Assembly: GCA_039795165.1 (NCBI GenBank)
Contig: JBDKER010000015.1
Coordinates: 43,529-107,528 of the forward strand
DNA: 64,000 bases
Origin: V1-33 sp039795165
GTDB lineage: Bacteria > Verrucomicrobiota > Verrucomicrobiia > Verrucomicrobiales > V1-33
Direction: 5' to 3'
In this document: one piece after another, positions 62,662 through 64,000 of the stretch
How the letters are laid out: each line of letters opens with the position of its first letter
Position numbering within the stretch: position 1 is the stretch's first letter
Translations under genes and position numbers: made by a program
The notes under the pieces: generated by a model
Database searches by the model: none
The model's input: only the letters and a program-made list of their open reading frames with translations
Told to the model about the DNA's origin: nothing

Positions 62662-64000
62662 TGCTGATTGCGGATGTTGTTGAAGACATCAGTTGCCCCG
62701 TTCTCTGCGAAAGCATCTTTGATCGCGACACCAGACGGGTTCGAGAGCTTAATGGTTTCAAGTGCCGTGGCATTGGACAAGAACTCGACTTCAATGAGGC
62801 ACGCCTTGACTGGATGATAATCCTGCGTGTTTCCATTGAGGCTTACTCCATCGCGGGTCACCATCTTGCCCTCACGTTTAACACCCCGATTGATGGCACC
62901 CGCATCAGATGCGGCAACTGCGTTCAAAGTCGTTGTGTTAAGCGCTGTGGCTAATTCCATATCTTCCGCCTGATTCTGATTGTTGCCAGGGTTGTTTGCT
63001 GGATCACTGGTGGCTTGAGATTCGGCTTGGGTGCGCTCCACAAAAGTTTCTGTCCCGCGTGCCGAAGCGCCTCCCGAATTGAAGTGAATGCTCACAAAAA
63101 TATCGGCACCTTTTTCTTTAGCAATTTGAGGTCTCCTAGTTAAGCTCGGAAAATCGTCGGTGTTGTCCCGAGTCATTACAACTCTTACTCCATGTTTCTC
63201 GTTGGCAAACTTGTCGAGCAACTGTTGGCGAAGACTCAATCCACAAGCGAGTGCCAGGTCTTTTTCTTGAACCCCTCCAGCTCCAACAGCGCCCGAGTCG
63301 TCTCCACCGTGACCTGGATCAATGACGACAACGCCGGGGACCTCCATGTCGATCAAGTCAATCGGCGTGCTCATGCCTTCGATCTGGATTTTGATTCTGA
63401 CCTGGTTGAACCCAATCGGCGGCACATTCACACGGATGGCGGTATGGCCATCGGCTCCGACTTTGGTTTCACCGGTGGTTTGAGACACCTTGCGGAAGCT
63501 GCTCGCATCATACGCCGTGGATGCCTCGAAGCGGTCTTTGTGATTCGGACTCTTGTCCCAATCGCCGCGAATGGTCGCAGGTGTTGCGCCTGGCAGTGCT
63601 TCCAGCGTCCAGGTGACTTTCTTATCCTTCAGGGCGTCGCCAATCTTCACTTTGATTTCACGATGAGCGATCTTGTTGGCGTTCGGATCGACCTCAACAA
63701 AAGGCGTCAATGGTTTGCCGCTGTTTGGCTTCTCTGACCCCGTAATATCGTTGCCGTCCTCGTCCTTTGTCTTGGGTGCCAGATCGACTACCTCCACCGG
63801 GACAAGGCGCACCACCTTCAAATACTCACCCACTTGAGAATGCGGCATCTCAGGGTTCGCAGGTCCATTCGGTACCGAGTACTGTGGCACCACGTCATGC
63901 GGTGCCGAGTACAAAGAACCCCGAGGGATCGTCAGCGTCACCACCTCCACAGACGTCGGTTCCTGCTCCAATAGTGGCTGACCCATCAGCGACGAAGCAG
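62658..64000 (-). CDS. N-acetylmuramoyl-L-alanine amidase with long N-terminal region, partial
   Basis: The frame is open to the right edge, so the N-terminus lies outside the window. The C-terminal half is an Amidase_3 domain: VVVIDPGHGGDDSGAVG (first zinc His), VQEKDLALACGLSL (zinc Glu), IFVSIHFNSGGASARGTETFV (second zinc His) and KACLIEVEFLSN (catalytic Glu). It cleaves the bond between MurNAc and L-Ala in peptidoglycan. The long region before it (LKVVRLVPVEVVDLAPK ... VKIGDALKDKKVTWTLEAL ... TGETKVGADGHTAIRVNVPP) is beta-rich and may be repeats of a large surface protein. GC content is low, as in its partner gene, which suggests acquisition by transfer. Confidence 0.85.
   Translation of the reverse strand, partial: ASSLMGQPLLEQEPTSVEVVTLTIPRGSLYSAPHDVVPQYSVPNGPANPEMPHSQVGEYLKVVRLVPVEVVDLAPKTKDEDGNDITGSEKPNSGKPLTPFVEVDPNANKIAHREIKVKIGDALKDKKVTWTLEALPGATPATIRGDWDKSPNHKDRFEASTAYDASSFRKVSQTTGETKVGADGHTAIRVNVPPIGFNQVRIKIQIEGMSTPIDLIDMEVPGVVVIDPGHGGDDSGAVGAGGVQEKDLALACGLSLRQQLLDKFANEKHGVRVVMTRDNTDDFPSLTRRPQIAKEKGADIFVSIHFNSGGASARGTETFVERTQAESQATSDPANNPGNNQNQAEDMELATALNTTTLNAVAASDAGAINRGVKREGKMVTRDGVSLNGNTQDYHPVKACLIEVEFLSNATALETIKLSNPSGVAIKDAFAENGATDVFNNIRNQQ

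Overview
The window looks like a chromosome segment of a Gram-negative, GC-rich member of the Verrucomicrobia (Verrucomicrobiae), and this is an inference. The support is LPS and outer-membrane biogenesis genes (lpxD, Skp/OmpH, an LpxL-like acyltransferase), a PEP-CTERM exported protein, sulfatases, two DUF6807/PmoA-like proteins, a CotH-type surface protein and a GldG/DUF4340 pair. Most starts have weak Shine-Dalgarno sequences, and many neighbours are coupled by ATGA/GTGA overlaps. From about 61.74 kb to the right edge, base composition drops visibly and the sequence looks foreign.

Layout. 0-16.8 kb, mostly plus strand: the end of a Gld-type ABC exporter module (GldG, DUF4340), a RapA-like helicase, a family 4-like uracil-DNA glycosylase, then on the minus strand a STAS protein and a PUR-alpha-like protein, then a lipoprotein, HAD phosphatase, metF, ROK sugar kinase and LysE exporter. 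A minus-strand LpxL-GT9 fusion follows, then ribH-nusB and three small genes. 16.8-26 kb: mtnA, yqeY-ispD-M16 peptidase, mscL, GNAT, an azurin-like protein, lpxD-ompH, an MFS transporter and an MtfA-like protein without its catalytic motif. 26-35 kb: fmdB, a 223-bp repeat element, a squalene/phytoene synthase, pheT, a QmcA-like SPFH protein, an ABC exporter pair and an exported helical protein.

35-49 kb is a long minus-strand run. Read in transcription order it has a PEP-CTERM protein, an exported phosphohistidine plus ATP-grasp (PPDK-like) protein, an exported protein of unknown family, and a 1378-residue CotH-kinase surface protein. Then come a RAYT-type transposase-like gene and a sialic-acid module: a cyclically permuted mutarotase of NanM type, an MFS transporter, N-acetylneuraminate lyase and an AGE epimerase. 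The next genes are a GntR/LacI-type regulator divergent from a sulfatase, a second copy of the 223-bp element, an epimerase paired with DUF6807, a set of small exported proteins including an EF-hand lipoprotein, pgk-tpiA, a GAF protein and another DUF6807 protein.

59.4-64 kb is scrambled accessory DNA. It holds an arylsulfatase C-terminal fragment, a cluster of five short repeats, a 5'-truncated LamG-type phage-like gene with a chimeric follower, then a low-GC pair: a membrane-anchored exported protein and an N-acetylmuramoyl-L-alanine amidase running off the window.

Three items stand out. (1) The two 223-bp elements have terminal inverted repeats, flanking CTAA-type duplications and an internal 8-bp stem with three compensatory base-pair changes, and both sit exactly between convergent genes. 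(2) The exported dikinase-like, unknown and CotH genes may form an extracellular phosphotransfer system. (3) Several proteins keep a family fold but appear to lack the family's catalytic or cluster residues: the uracil-DNA glycosylase, the MtfA-like protein and the RAYT. No rRNA, tRNA or CRISPR array was seen.
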